From Cylicocyclus nassatus (Eukaryota > Nematoda > Chromadorea > Rhabditida > Strongylidae): DNA of 64,000 nucleotides. The stretch covers positions 35,539,733 through 35,603,732 of the forward strand of contig CATQJL010000305.1 in assembly GCA_958299035.1 (NCBI GenBank), given 5' to 3'. Shown here one piece after another: positions 46,850 through 58,143 of the stretch (position 1 is the stretch's first letter; each line of letters opens with the position of its first letter). Position numbers and translations under genes: made by a program. Below the pieces are notes generated by a model, which made no database searches, had not been told where the DNA came from, and saw nothing but the letters and a program-made list of their open reading frames with translations.

Positions 46850-47170
46850 ATCAGGCCCGGGTTGCGGTATCAAAACCGTGGAAGGAAGTAAACCTGTGGC
46901 CGTATTCATCAACGAACCCTCAAGGTTAAAATTTACTTCGGCTAGCATTTTGGCTTATAACCCCTATTCACAACATGATCGCAATGAAATTATCTCATGG
47001 GTTAAGTCTACCTTGGAGTAGAAATGGACCTTGAAACGCATAAACCCGTATTCATCAACCTACCTTGAGGTTAAAACTTACCTCAATAATCATTTCTCCT
47101 TCAACTTTCCATTATGCACTCAAGGTAGAATTTAACCCTAGGATAGCTAGGGTCAAAATTTACCTTGACT
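46850..47170. repeat. Repeats built on CTCAAGGTTAAAATTTAC
   Basis: CGTATTCATCAAC plus (C)TCAAGGTTAAAATTTAC occurs at about 46,902 and 47,048. Complementary versions (AAGGTAGAATTTAACC, GTCAAAATTTACCTTGAC) occur at 47,120-47,170. Probably overlapping remains of a small palindromic repeat. Confidence 0.55.
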
Positions 47171-47187
47171 TTGCACAGAAAAACTGT

Positions 47188-47300
47188 ACCAGGGTAAAGC
47201 GGGGGATGCGGCACACGACCGTCGGATACGACCCCCCCCCTTAGGCCGGACCTCGGCACGACCCCCCTCCCCATTCTCTACCCCCCCCCTCTTCCCACCC
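47188..47300 (-). repeat. C-rich repeat, inverted partner of 51,488-51,640
   Basis: ACCAGGGTAAAGCGGGGG followed by GATGCGGCAC and runs of CCCCCCC. The reverse-complement phrase GTGCCGCACCCCCGCTTTAC occurs at 51,518-51,540. Confidence 0.65.
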
Positions 47301-47372
47301 CGAATTCCCAACTTTGAGAGCTCTTGAGCATCACATAGCTTCACACATAAAAAATTTTCTCTTTCATTTTTA

Positions 47373-50147
47373 TTATAAAAATAGCAATAAATGTGGAACA
47401 GCAAAGTGTAAGTATGACTTAAGGAAACAGTTGAAAAAGTATGCTTGATAGGCTCTAGTAAACGTAACCACATTTTCGGTTCTGAAGGGATCTGGAAAAC
47501 AACATCGATAAACTGAAATGACCAGAATATGGAGATGAAGGTACCTGCAATCTGCAATAACTTTCTGCTCCAATGAGTTTTGTCCCTCGTCATGACATTT
47601 TTCGTAACCACTTGTACAACTTGTACTTCATTCAGATGATCGCGGGGAACAAAGAAGCGCAAAATCTCCACGAACAATAAGGCAAGATTCGAAGGTTCCT
47701 CCAATGCTTCAAAACTCTCAGTCTATAAACTTGATATGAATGATAACATAGAAAATGGTGTCATACTTACAACTTTTGCTATGTCATTTTCGTAAAGATC
47801 TCTTCTATCAAAAATTCATCTATGACGGTGGATTTTTCTTCTCGTGAACCATCATTGGTCTCATCTGAAAGCGTAGTGAAAAAGCAAGGGTTTTATCTAC
47901 AAACTTGAATCGTGCGTTAAAAAAATACTTACTTCGTGAAGGCGAGGCATTAGACCTCTTTGTTGTAGGAAGTAAAGCACCATGAGATCGAAACCATGAC
48001 TAGTCAGACCACCTTGTCGCTTTTCAACGGGATATATGCCAGAAATCTATAATTGCTCTGATGTCATTAGATACTTGAAAGCGTGGCCGTGCAAGAGCTG
48101 CCTATGGCCGGACGAGTCCAAATCTGAGCAAACTAGCCCTTTACTTCGCTTAGAATAACTAAATTGATAGCAAATCAACAAAAGCGGGCCAGGGCGCTTA
48201 TTTGAGAAAATTTTGGTAAAAACTACGGCAACAAGGCCATCTAAATTGTAAATTGTTAAATTGGCTAAATTGTTTCATGTCCACTAACTTAATGACATGG
48301 CTCCGCCAATATGTAAAATGACATACTTGACAAAATGATGTTCTATCTAGCTAGATCGTGAGAAAAGTTGAGTGAGCCCGCTGGCATCAAAGCTGTTATA
48401 AGCGTACACGGCAGTGATCAACACTTACCTGTGTTGCTTTCCATGGCTGATGTTCCGTTTGCTCGAACTACTTCCAATTGATAAACGGGAGATACACGTT
48501 TTGCAGGAGTTGCAGTTTTTGAACAACCTCTGAAGATGTACTAGTGAAGCAAGCTTCTTTATGATACACACATAAAATCATAAGAAATTTAATCCAGCTC
48601 ACCATCATCAGTGCTCTTAGATACCCTCTCAGCATTCAGACGCTGGTCTTTCGTAGTCGTGCATACAGGCGCACCCTTCTTCTTAGAAGAAGGGGCAGTC
48701 TTTGCTTCAGTAAATGTCACGATCTTGCAAAGACTTTCCTTATCTGAACAAGAACCATTGACATAGACCATAAAGCGACTCTCCTTACCGTAGATTATCA
48801 ACACTTCATCACCTTCATTTTATGTAATATGCAAGTCTTCTTATTTCCACTATTTGTAGCACATGCGGATGACGCATTGACAAAATCCTCATTTTCATCT
48901 TTCACGTTCTGATTCACTGTGACATTTCTCGCCACTTTTGGAGCGTCTGGATCACGTTTCAGACAGTCGGGGATATTTACCCGAGTTGATGGGGTGGGGT
49001 TGCAAGATACTAGAATTTAGAAGAGTAAAAAACATATCATCATAAACAGACAGCAGGCCATCGCTGCGAGCCTCGTCCTCAACTTTCGGTCTAGGAATCG
49101 GAACCCTATCCTCCAAAAATTCAAACAGTGCGTTGGGAAAGCGCCGTTTTACATCAGGATATGGTAACACCTTACAAGCTTATACTGTGATTGAACTAAT
49201 AAGTACAGCTAAGTAAAACGATGATGGTGCTAACACAGAGACGCAAAAGCAGAACTATGATGATCCGAAAAACATGTGATTCTGAATAAAGCTGTAGTTC
49301 TATTCTGAAAGATGCTTTGAAAGTAGTGTTTTGAAGTTCTTTCGTACAAAACTAACAACGTTCAAACAGGAGAAACTCTTGTAAGAATTAGTAGCAAAGA
49401 AAACATAGCGATGAAAAAGTGACCTCGAAGTAGACGTCCCATCCGGATCAGTGATACGTACTGCAGAATCCGAGCACATAAACTCCCTTCGATTCCACTC
49501 AATTTTTTGACGACCTCTTGACCTTGAGGTTTCATCCTACAAGAAAATTTTTGAGAGGAAATTTTCAACTATAGGTACAGTAAATGAGAAGAAAAACTCA
49601 GAAATATCGTGTTAAACAATAAAGGTGATCATTTCAAACGACAGAAATGGCTATATTACCTTGACAATACAGCCTAGAACAGTTGCCTTTGCGTGGAAAT
49701 CTCGCCAGCTGATGGAGTAACCTGCCTCGACCAACTTGGCTTCCACTGCACCTACATCGAGCAAATTTAAAAAGTATACAATGTCAATGTGCACACACGC
49801 AAACAACTCACCAGACGTCGCCACATTCTATTCGTTCCCACGATACATATGGTATCCAAAATACGTTCGACTGGAAACCATTCACCATCGCTTTAAGTTC
49901 ACGCACAAGGTTCATCCAGCTTTTTGGGATGGGATGGATCCCATTGTTCTAGCCTGAAGTTTGCATGATTTTGGCAGGAAATCTTCATAGCAATGCCAGC
50001 AGATACCATGCTAGGATCAGCACCTCCCCCCCCCCCCCTTCCTCCACCCAAGATTAAAAATTATGGAAAGTCTTACCCGCTTTTCTTAACATCATTGAGA
50101 GCAGTGGTTTTCTTGCTTCTCTTTCTCTTTCCCTTGCGTGGCGGCAT
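47373..50147 (-). CDS. Unrecognised ten-exon gene encoding a basic protein
   Basis: Coding-looking exons on the minus strand, approximately: 50,147-50,077; 49,751-49,660; 49,536-49,462; 49,157-49,055; 49,014-48,860; 48,822-48,603; 48,527-48,429; 47,874-47,771; 47,722-47,545; 47,512-47,373. The start is MPPRKGKRKRSKK, a likely nuclear-localisation patch, 22 nt after TTTCAG. Later segments read LVEAGYSISWRDFHAKA, KRRFPNALFEFLEDRVPIP and a Ser/Lys-rich middle, then a helical C-terminal part (VTESFEALEEPSNLAL, EILRFFVPRDHLNEVQ). Most junctions keep phase. Exceptions are exon 1/2, exon 4/5 and a one-base shift at an A5 run (47,810-47,814), so the gene may be decayed or contain assembly errors. I do not recognise the family. 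A chromatin or nuclear role is only a guess from the basic N-terminus. Confidence 0.5.
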
Positions 50148-50169
50148 CTTGGGAACGCTCAGCCAAGGA

Positions 50170-50171
50170 CT
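50170..50171 (-). promoter_or_regulatory. Probable trans-splice acceptor of the unrecognised gene
   Basis: CATTTCAG on the minus strand lies 22 nt upstream of the ATG at 50,147, the usual distance for spliced-leader addition. Confidence 0.45.
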
Positions 50172-50854
50172 GAAATGATGCATTTGTTCGAACAAAATCA
50201 AACGAGCTTCGAGACGGTCGTTTGTCGATGGTCACATTGACATTCATCAAAAAGGGAAAATCGAAGGCAATAAAAGAAACAGTGCTGATTCAATGATTTT
50301 CATTAAGTAACGGCTTGGCAACAAACAACCAACTTGGGGGACGAATATTAACTATCAGATGGAGAAAAAGGTTCAGCAATCACTCATGGCGAAGTAGGCA
50401 CAAAAAAGAAAAGGAGACATCAGAAGAGCACTTTAATCATATCAAATCATCAAATCAATCAGACATCAGAAGTTGTTTGTTTGACAAATCCACCGAAAAA
50501 CAAGGAGAAAATTCAAGAATACGATGGAAATCAAAACCGAAATCGTGAAGAACATCAAAAACAAAAACATGAACCAAGATGAACGTGGTGGTGCAGACGA
50601 GTGGAATGGAGAGTGCGCATTTCAAACGCTCCTGGCTCCCGCCCTTGGTGTGATGGCAATTTTTCGACTCCTACCGTACACCAATATTTTCGGCGGTTGT
50701 CGGACTAGGTGCTTCGGTGAGTAGGGTTCAGAAAACCCACCGTATCTCTACTGAGAGGGGGCGCTTGGGGGGTGGCAAATGCTACTACGGAGAGAGGAAG
50801 GATGGATCTATAGGTTGACATGAAAAAGGCAGCTGTTTGAACGTTTTGAAGGTA

Positions 50855-50932
50855 AGTTAATGGCCTGCGGCACCCCCCTCAAAACCTGCGGCAGCCGCAG
50901 GTTTTGAGGGGGGCTGCCGCAGGCCATTAACT
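50855..50932. repeat. Compact near-perfect palindrome
   Basis: Arms of about 38 bp (AGTTAATGGCCTGCGGC... mirrored as ...GCCGCAGGCCATTAACT) with no spacer and one extra base in the right arm. Each arm itself contains a CTGCGGC/GCCGCAG pair and a C6/G6 run. Cruciform-forming, with no coding content. Confidence 0.9.
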
Positions 50933-53175
50933 ATATCAAAAAAACATTTTTAGCGAACAATATCTATATGAATCAATAGCTTAAACCTCGTAGATTCCAT
51001 AGGGATGTTTTGAGCCTGATTCGTCTTCTTAGCTCTGAGTAATATTTAGTGAAAGCACAGCGATCAAAACCTAAAAGCGATTTTGGTTGGCCTCTAATTC
51101 AATAGTTTGGAGGTCTTCTGAAGCGGAATCCCTAAGGTGGACAATGAAGGAGTAGTGCATTGTATTGAGTGCAAGAAGATGTAGCTTACTCACCGTTAAG
51201 ATGAAGTTAATCATGTTTTAAATTACTGCTTTATACAAGGTTGTTTACTGCTGCGGAGACCTCAGAGTTCGCTGAAACTTGGCGCATAGGGGTTATTCGA
51301 CACGCGGATTACGACAATTATGCTTGATTAGAGGTACGGCAGGTTACGGTAGGCATACGGTATCTGCGAGTTTGTGTCGTTGAACTTGAATTTCGCAGGA
51401 ATTCAACAGCGCTTTCATCAAGTCAATTTAGTCACACAGCTTGTACAAGTGCTTTTGACCTTGGGTCGATACGATCCCCTCCCCTACCTATCCCCCCCTT
51501 ACGACCCCCCTTGCGGCGTGCCGCACCCCCGCTTTACCCTGGTTATCACTATTATCAGATTGCCCAACTACGACCCCCTCCCCTTTTGACTCCTCAATAC
51601 GCCCCCCCCAGGTGTGGTGTGCCACACCCCACGCTTGACCCTGAACTGTACTCTCTCGAAGGACCTCCTTGATTCTATCAGAATTGTTTTCTTTACAAAT
51701 ATATCTATGGTTCATTTATAAAATCGTGACGACGGATCTTACTGCGGACCTCGCGCTCACAGGAGCATAAAGCGCTTATACAAGGAGGCATCACCTCAAC
51801 GTTCAGCTCAGTCACTTCCAGTGTATAAATATTATATTATCATATACATAGGCGAAAAAACCATGACAAAATGAAAATTAAGAAAGCGTGATTTCCGGAA
51901 GTGGCGTGCGTGTCGCGCGCGGTCGCGCTATCGTCACAATTTCTCAAAGGCCCTATACATGTAATACTAACTCAAATTTTACTTGTTTACTTAGTCTCTT
52001 TTCCTCTCACTAGTCATGGTTTTCAAAGCTTTAAGAGTTATTCGATCATTAAATCAATGGGGGAAGCGTTGAACCATTCAATGACAAGTACGCATCGATG
52101 ACTTGCAAAACAAGCAAGCTCCTTTCTTCGGAAAAATACTTGCTGTCAATACATCCAAGCTTTACTAATGCATGCTGTTTGATTTCCAAAGCTTAATGTT
52201 TGATTCCTTTTCAAGCGGTCAGTAAGCGATCTCCCAGAACTTTAACGGCGAACGAAAAGTGAGTTAGCCTGTAGCACGTTGCTGGTTGACAGAAAGCACA
52301 GAATTTTGCTTTTAGGACTAGAAAATGTTTGGTTGGGTAGTTTCTAAATTGCTTGTGCTCATCTTTAGAAAAAGCGAATCATTGCCGAAATCTAAATAAA
52401 TAATTGCCAATCTCAGTCGTAGCCAGAATTGAATCGAACTGAATTGATTTCAAATGCTCTATATTCTTTTGAGAATCTTGACGAGTTCTACAGAGGCAAA
52501 CCGTGTCTTGAGAAGTAGCTTCTAGAGGAGGCTTGCTTCTAAATTTTGTATTCATCATTGTCGCAAGCGACGCAGAAGAAGTGTATAGTTCCAAATAGCT
52601 TTCCATCAAACAAATTTTATATTCTGGGTAAGGAGATATTTTTTGCAGCTGATGCGAGTATCAATTACAGGTGTGAGCTAGGTAGTTAACATTGAATTTG
52701 CACCAAGAACGCTTTTCTGACGCATGATGTCAATTGAGTGCCATGTCGAGGTCTATACAGCAGTCACCGACTGTGACAGTAAAAGGGTGACACTAATCTC
52801 TACCTAGCAAGCTGACCATTCCCTTGGGACTCTTGGGACAATACTTTGAATTTAACTCTTAATTCTAGCCAATTTGCTCACGCTTAAGCTCAGTTTCCAA
52901 GTTATCGGAAGAGATCTGTTGGAAAAAGTTCTGTCAGCTCTTTAGATAACGAATTTCTTCTACATATGGTATCACTATTGCATGAAATTTCTCTAGAATT
53001 GATCGATCTGTTCGACGTGGCTGGTGAGCAGGGTGTACAACACATTTGCTTATTTATCAAACAGTTAGAGGCCCTTGAAGTAAGTTGTGGGAACCAGTCT
53101 AGTTATTGAATGCGTGCGTTGAGCTGGCCGTAATTTTTGGGCGAAGGTGTGTTTGATTCTGTACATAAGTACTCA
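50933..53175. other. No gene recognised
   Basis: Contains the C-rich repeat at 51,488-51,640 and otherwise AT-rich sequence. Open frames at 51,901-52,101 and 52,379-52,609 have no splice or family support. Confidence 0.4.
51488..51640 (+). repeat. C-rich repeat, inverted partner of 47,188-47,300
   Basis: Runs of CCCC separated by TACGA and GCGGCGTGCCGCACCCC, with a second half-copy carrying GGTGTGGTGTGCCACACCCC. Confidence 0.65.
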
Positions 53176-53179
53176 GACA

Positions 53180-53400
53180 CTGGGACCGGCCGAGCCGCGG
53201 CCTCAAAAGGCCTTTCCGGCCCGTCCGCGGCCTTAATTTGACAATATTACTTCTACAGCCACCGCGTCTTACAGTAAATTAGGAAATCAATTGTGTTGCG
53301 TACTTTGCACAACACAATTGATTTTACGCCTAAATCGCCCAAAGTTGGCGTCGCGGTGGAAAAACTTGTTCCTTTTTGTTTTCTGATGTTTCTGTGCGGG
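53180..53400 (+). mobile_element. Fold-back MITE family M3, copy 1
   Basis: A GC-rich lead (CCGGCCGAGCCGCGGCC) is followed by arms CAGCCACCGCG and CGCGGTGG. Inside lies the hairpin AATCAATTGTGTTG-CGTACTTTG-CACAACACAATTGATT. It occurs in opposite orientation at 63,182-63,345. Confidence 0.85.
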
Positions 53401-53468
53401 GGAGGGGGGATGATGTTTTTCGTTATTTTTGCAGTTTTTATCATTATGCTATGATTTCACTTATCATT

Positions 53469-53642
53469 CTATGACCAGGAGACGCGAGACCGCATTGTCA
53501 AAACAAACCCAATCGTGTACTTAGCTGGTTTATACTTGTTATTTATTTCGTCCCGTTTATTCACTCTTTGAAGACAGGGAAGAATAAACTGAGACTTGCT
53601 AAGACGATGTCCGCAATACGGTCTCGCGTCTCCTAGTCGTAG
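53469..53642. mobile_element. Small element with 28-bp terminal inverted repeats
   Basis: CTATGACCAGGAGACGCGAG... on the left and ...CTCGCGTCTCCTAGTCGTAG on the right, about 115 bp apart. There is no coding content. The target duplication is unclear. Confidence 0.7.
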
Positions 53643-53922
53643 AATAGATCATACCTTGACACGTGATGCTGAATGCCTTCTCCATCCTAGTGCCAACGGA
53701 GACGGTCAAGACAGAAGACAACATATTTTAGCTTATTTATTTGATTTTCCAAGCAAAAGCAAGACTCAAGTGTATTCGTATAAACTCTAGTCATTAACAA
53801 CAAAAATCAGTGCTCCTTAGGTGACAGCGAGAATAAAACCTCTACACAACTCTGCGGTATGTAATGTTAAGATTCTGCATAGAATTCTTTTAAACTCAAA
53901 ATCAGCCGGTCTAAAGAAGTGT

Positions 53923-55080
53923 TCAGTATTTTTTGACAGCTTCAACATACGGCGAGCAGAAATGCCAAACATATCGAGCAGTTCATCGGGTTTACCAGAA
54001 CGAGGAACATCATTAACGCATAGAGATTTGACGCGAATGCCATGCTTAGCGACACAAGCGGCCACCTAGAACATTTTGATCAGAAAGATGATTAAAAGAG
54101 AAGATTTGCACTTACAGCTACTCCAATTCCTCCAGCTGGATAATGATCCTCAACCGTAAGGACCGTGCCTCCCGTCCGTTGTGCGTGTTTGACAATAGTA
54201 GCTTCATCCAAAGGTTTGATAGTGAACGGATCGATAACACAGCAGTGCATGCCTGATATAGAAAACTTAATTCTGTAGAAGATCGAGCGAACAAGACGTC
54301 AACCCACCCTCTTTCTCAAGCTGATCAGCTGCTTTCATAATTTCGTAAATGGTCACGCCGGCTCCGTATTTTATCGATCGGTGACTCTTTTAGCACCTAG
54401 AATGAAATTCATTTGATAAGTCGTAGATTAAGTTATTATAAGGAGAACTGTCTCAAGCTGCACCTTAGCCTGTCCAACAGCGAACGGTTCATTGTTATCG
54501 TAAAGCACAGGAAGAGCAGGGCGATCAGTACGAATGAAAACGATGCCCTTTATATTGGCTGCTAGTTCAGTAGCTCTCTCAGCCGCTACTGCGTCAGTCG
54601 CATAAAACAACACCTCATACCTCAAGTGCCATTTGACTTGGACCATCTTCACCAACTGAGACACCAACATGCGAACCTGCACATTTCAGATTTGCAAATG
54701 ATACAGCAGCCATACGAATCTGGTCGCAAGCTCGAATGAAGAAAGCAGCAAATGTGCTGGAAGCAAATCAAGCTAAGGCTTCCGGTTATACACATTTCTA
54801 GTAACTTGGAACTAGCAGTGACTCGCACAAGAAATCCGCAATAAATTTGACAAGTAAAGTATCACCCCCTACCTAGTAAAAGGGATCTTTCTGTCTCTAC
54901 ACTGAGCACCAACTGCTACACCGACAAGATTCTGTTCAGCAATGGAACATTCACTGAATTGGTCAGGATGTTTCTGAAAATGACACTTTTTGAGCTAATA
55001 TGAAAGTTTGAAGATGTAAAAGCAACCTTCTTCAGTTTCTCAGAATACGTTTCTTCCGCTACAGTACATCACCCCTTATG
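53923..55080 (-). pseudogene. Transketolase, C-terminal part, disrupted
   Basis: Exons on the minus strand: about 55,080-55,027, 54,973-54,873, 54,756-54,464, 54,396-54,308, 54,252-54,116 and 54,065-53,923. They read TYSEKLKK, then KHPDQFSEC and [16 protein letters not shown], then [28 protein letters not shown] and [10 protein letters not shown]. Next come KYGAGVTIYEIMKAADQLEKE, DPFTIKPLDEATI, DHYPAGGIG and VPRSGKPDELLDMFGISA. These are the pyrimidine-binding and C-terminal domains of transketolase, the thiamine-diphosphate enzyme of the non-oxidative pentose phosphate pathway. Lesions: a deletion of about a dozen codons creating TGA at 54,615-54,617, a deletion/frameshift near 54,370 and a one-base loss near 53,946 before the expected VEAVKKY end. 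The N-terminal half is not seen upstream. Splice sites are conserved, so this is a duplicated-gene relic, not a processed copy. Confidence 0.85.
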
Positions 55081-55189
55081 ATTTACCGCAAAAACATGTG
55101 AAACAAAACAAACAAACAAAACAACATACGCAAAATGAGACCGTGAAGTAAGGAAACTAGATGTTTGGTTAACAAGGAGATTTAATTAC

Positions 55190-55358
55190 CTGGAAGAGCT
55201 CATGAAACTCGCATTCACTGGCGATGTGCTTCCTGAAGAAGGGCAAGGTGGCTGGGTGCCTAACTGCTCGATGCTAGAGCTTGGCTGCAGTTACGCTGTT
55301 GCGTATGCTCTTCTTCTGATAGTTGATTGACGAGCTGGTCGAGATCGAACTCGAAATT
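55190..55358 (-). CDS. Unassigned Ser/Gln-rich exon
   Basis: Between TTCTCAG and GTAATT on the minus strand: FEFDLDQLVNQLSEEEH, then, after a one-base frame change near 55,285, SSIEQLGTQPPCPSSGSTSP. The composition suggests a low-complexity region of a regulatory protein. The family is unknown, and it could belong to the flanking broken genes or be a relic. Confidence 0.3.
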
Positions 55359-55533
55359 CTGAGAAGACGAGGCACTGACATTAGTAAGCTAGAAAATAAA
55401 TGGTATTCGCGCTATCTCACCTCGTCTGAGTGATCTGCGCCTGTAAACCAAACGATACTAGACAGAGTAAGGAAAGCCACCAAAACACCTACTGAAACAA
55501 TGTACTTAGTTCAAAGATCCAATCGAAAGCGTT

Positions 55534-55623
55534 TCTCTGAATGCTTTCATTCACTCACATAGCGAAAAGAATAAAAGGGAGGAGGAAAAAAACAACGAAA
55601 GACTGTGAATGAAAGCATTCAGA
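55534..55623. repeat. Inverted repeat, 19-bp arms
   Basis: TCTGAATGCTTTCATTCAC at 55,536-55,554 and its complement at 55,605-55,623, with a 50-bp spacer. Confidence 0.75.
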
Positions 55624-55639
55624 AAAACGAGAGTGAGTA

Positions 55640-56050
55640 ATGAGTGTGCTTACCTCTGCGGATTGCATTCTCAGCAGATACGAATGAGTCGACGCAAATT
55701 TCCAGACGTCCGCAACCCATATTGAAGGCACTTTACTAGGTATACTGCCATCGCAGGCGAAAAGGATGGATGAATCTTGAGGACTAACAATTAAACAGAT
55801 CGAGAAACGTGAGAAATTGGTACAATAGAGAGGGACGAGACGCCTGTGAAAGCAAATTAGTACGAAGAGATGCACAGCGAAAAAAAAACGGTTGCATTAC
55901 CACCAAAACAACAAAAAACATCCCCCCCCCGCACAGAAACATCCTCTATATTAAAAGAATGGTAAGCGAAAAGTGAATCTTTTGGGGCGCCCGTGTTTTT
56001 CGCTGCGTGACCCGAATACCGTAATCCAAAATGAAATTGGCCTAAATTTT
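55640..56050. other. No gene recognised
   Basis: AT-rich sequence with a C10 run near 55,922. No supported feature. Confidence 0.4.
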
Positions 56051-56054
56051 TGGG

Positions 56055-56745
56055 TTGGTCAGTTACGTCAGTTTGAAATTTGCAACTCGTTTTATCGCTT
56101 TCGTCGGTTTTCTCTTATTCGTCGGCTTTCTCTTATATATATATTTCTCTTATTCGTCGGCTTTCTCTTATATATATATTTCTCTTATTCGTCGGCTTTC
56201 TCTTATATATATATATACAAGCTACCTTATTTTCGATGTATGTATTTCCTTTAGACACACTATCAAGAGTGAAATCTCAAATTTTTTCCAGGTGCAGCAT
56301 CTCTCTTCCGTCTAGAAACTTCAAAATTGCTTTCTTTAGTTGATTCTCGTGTCACTATTTTTTATGCGGAATTAAGATGAACTAATTGCGAACTAACTCC
56401 TTTCTTGCATAGTTAGGTAAGTTAGTCACATAGACGTATCTTTTCATTCAATTCCCTCTTTTCTATTATCTTCTTCTTCTCAGATAAAGCATAAGCAGAG
56501 CCGAAGTCACGGATTTGTCCAAAAAAATTGGCATGCTGATTCCAAGAGAAACGACTTCGTTCACTACTCTTGATTTTTTTGTCGTTCCCAATATCTTCAG
56601 CGAGGGTGTTTCGTCACCGCTTGTGGAATTTCGTGGAGAAGCGGTTTTACCCCAGAATTGCATTATTTGTTTCTATTTGGGATGAATTTGATCCAACAGC
56701 TGACGCATGCCTTACAGTTCAGTAAGCATGTGCTTCTTTCTCTTT
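56055..56745 (+). repeat. Tandem duplication D1, copy 1
   Basis: GGTTGGTCAGTTACGTCAGT starts this unit and recurs at 56,820. Identity continues through CACATAGACGTATC and CAGATAAAGCATAAGCA to the end near 56,745. Copy 1 contains three extra rounds of a CTCTTATTCGTCGGCTTT minisatellite with TATATATAT. Confidence 0.85.
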
Positions 56746-56819
56746 TTGTTATCCTCAAAGATTTTCTGTTCTCCATCGCATAGATGTCCTCGGCATTTTT
56801 GAAATGACGTAAAGTTTTC

Positions 56820-57570
56820 GGTTGGTCAGTTACGTCAGTTTGATATTTGCAACTCAGGTTTTATCGCTTTCGTCGGCTTTCTCTTATTCGTCGGCTTTCT
56901 CTTATACAAGCTAATTGGGATGTACGGTATATGCCCAACTTCCATGGGCTGCGAGATAACGTGCTACAAACAAACAGAGCCCTAACCTTGTTTAAATACC
57001 TTATTTTCGATGTATTTCCATTAGACACACTATCATGAGTGAAATCTCAATTTTTTTCCAGGTGCAGCATCTCTCTTCCGTCTATAAACTTCAAAATTGC
57101 TTTGTTTAGTTGATTCTCGTGTCACTATTTTTTATGCGGATTTAAAATGAACTAATTGCGAACTAACTTCTTGCTTGGATAGTTACGTAAGTTAGTCACA
57201 TAGACGTATCTTTTCATTCAATTCCCTCTTTTCTATTATCTTCTTCTTCTCAGATAAAGCATAAGCAAAGCCGAAGTCACTGATTTGTCCAAAAAAATCG
57301 GCATGTTGATTCCAAAACAAACGACTTCGTTCACTACTGTTGATTTTTTTGTCGTTCTCAATATCTTCAGCGAGGGTGTTTCGCCACCGCTTGTGGAATT
57401 TCGAGGAGAAGCGTTTTTGCCTCAGAATTGCATTATTTGTTTCGATTTGGGATGAATTTGATCCAACAGCTGACGCATGCCTTATAGTTTAGTAAGCATG
57501 TGCTTCTTTCTCTTTTTGTTATCCTCAAAGATTTTCTGTTCTCCATCGCATAGATGTCCTCGCCATTTTT
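56820..57570 (+). repeat. Tandem duplication D1, copy 2
   Basis: Second copy of the unit at 56,055. It carries an insertion of about 65 bp (GGGATGTACGGTATATGCCC...) that is the inverted half of the hairpin at 57,826-57,955, so a small element jumped in after the duplication. Confidence 0.85.
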
Positions 57571-57633
57571 GTAGTGATCAAAACATTTTTCACAGTATGG
57601 TTTACTAAGAACATGATCACAGGCATTCATCAA
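57433..57633 (-). pseudogene. Cys-rich RING-like fragment in duplication D1
   Basis: The minus-strand frame reads ACDHVLSKPYCEKCFDHY ... KNGEDIYAMENR ... CKACVSCW-like, resembling the second half of a RING finger (C-x-H...C-x-x-C...C-x-x-C). A diverged partial copy lies at about 56,665-56,800 in D1 copy 1. Both end at a nearby stop and the rest of the repeat is not open. I regard it as a duplicated relic, and the family call is tentative. Confidence 0.3.
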
Positions 57634-57825
57634 AACGTATCCAAATTAGTCACAATGTCAACTTCCGTGCTGCAGTATTCTTGAATCTAGACTGTGAAGC
57701 TAGCGCAAGTGTTAGTAATGAGCTACCAAAGTCTACACTGTAACTATTAAGAAATTTTGTAGTTTCTTTATGGTAGTGTGTCTGAAAAAAAAAACGTTGA
57801 AAATAAGGACTCTAAACAAGATTAG

Positions 57826-57955
57826 GGCTCTATTTGTTTGTAGCACGTTATCTCGCAGCCGATGGAAGTTGGGCATATACCGTACGTACAGTATTTAGCC
57901 AACGTCCATCGGCCGAAAAATAAGATGCTCCAAACAAACAGAGCCTAAATCTTTT
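57826..57955. mobile_element. Fold-back element with TTAGGGCTCT ends
   Basis: GATTAGGGCTCTATTTGTTTG on the left and CAAACAAACAGAGCCTAAATC on the right, with inner arms GCCGATGGAAGTTGG/CCAACGTCCATCGGC. A half copy sits inside D1 copy 2. Confidence 0.8.
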
Positions 57956-58143
57956 TGAAAGGCTTTGTTTTAGCCTTTTTTTTTTCAGATGTACTAACAA
58001 AATGAAAATATCATGTTTCCTTCAAATTTCAGAATCTCTATCCTCTATGAAACTCCTAAATTGCTAGATATGATGAGTTCTTATGTAATTGGTGTTGTTT
58101 TTCGAAGCGAATTTCAAGAATAATAATTGTCACTAATAATTGT

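Noticed and set aside
47153..47704. 183-codon minus-strand frame as a single gene
   Set aside because: It runs through an intron with good splice sites. Only parts of it are exons of the ten-exon gene.
56055..56343. Membrane protein with repeated SYSSAFSYIYI segments
   Set aside because: Translation of a CTCTTATTCGTCGG/TATATA minisatellite in three frames.
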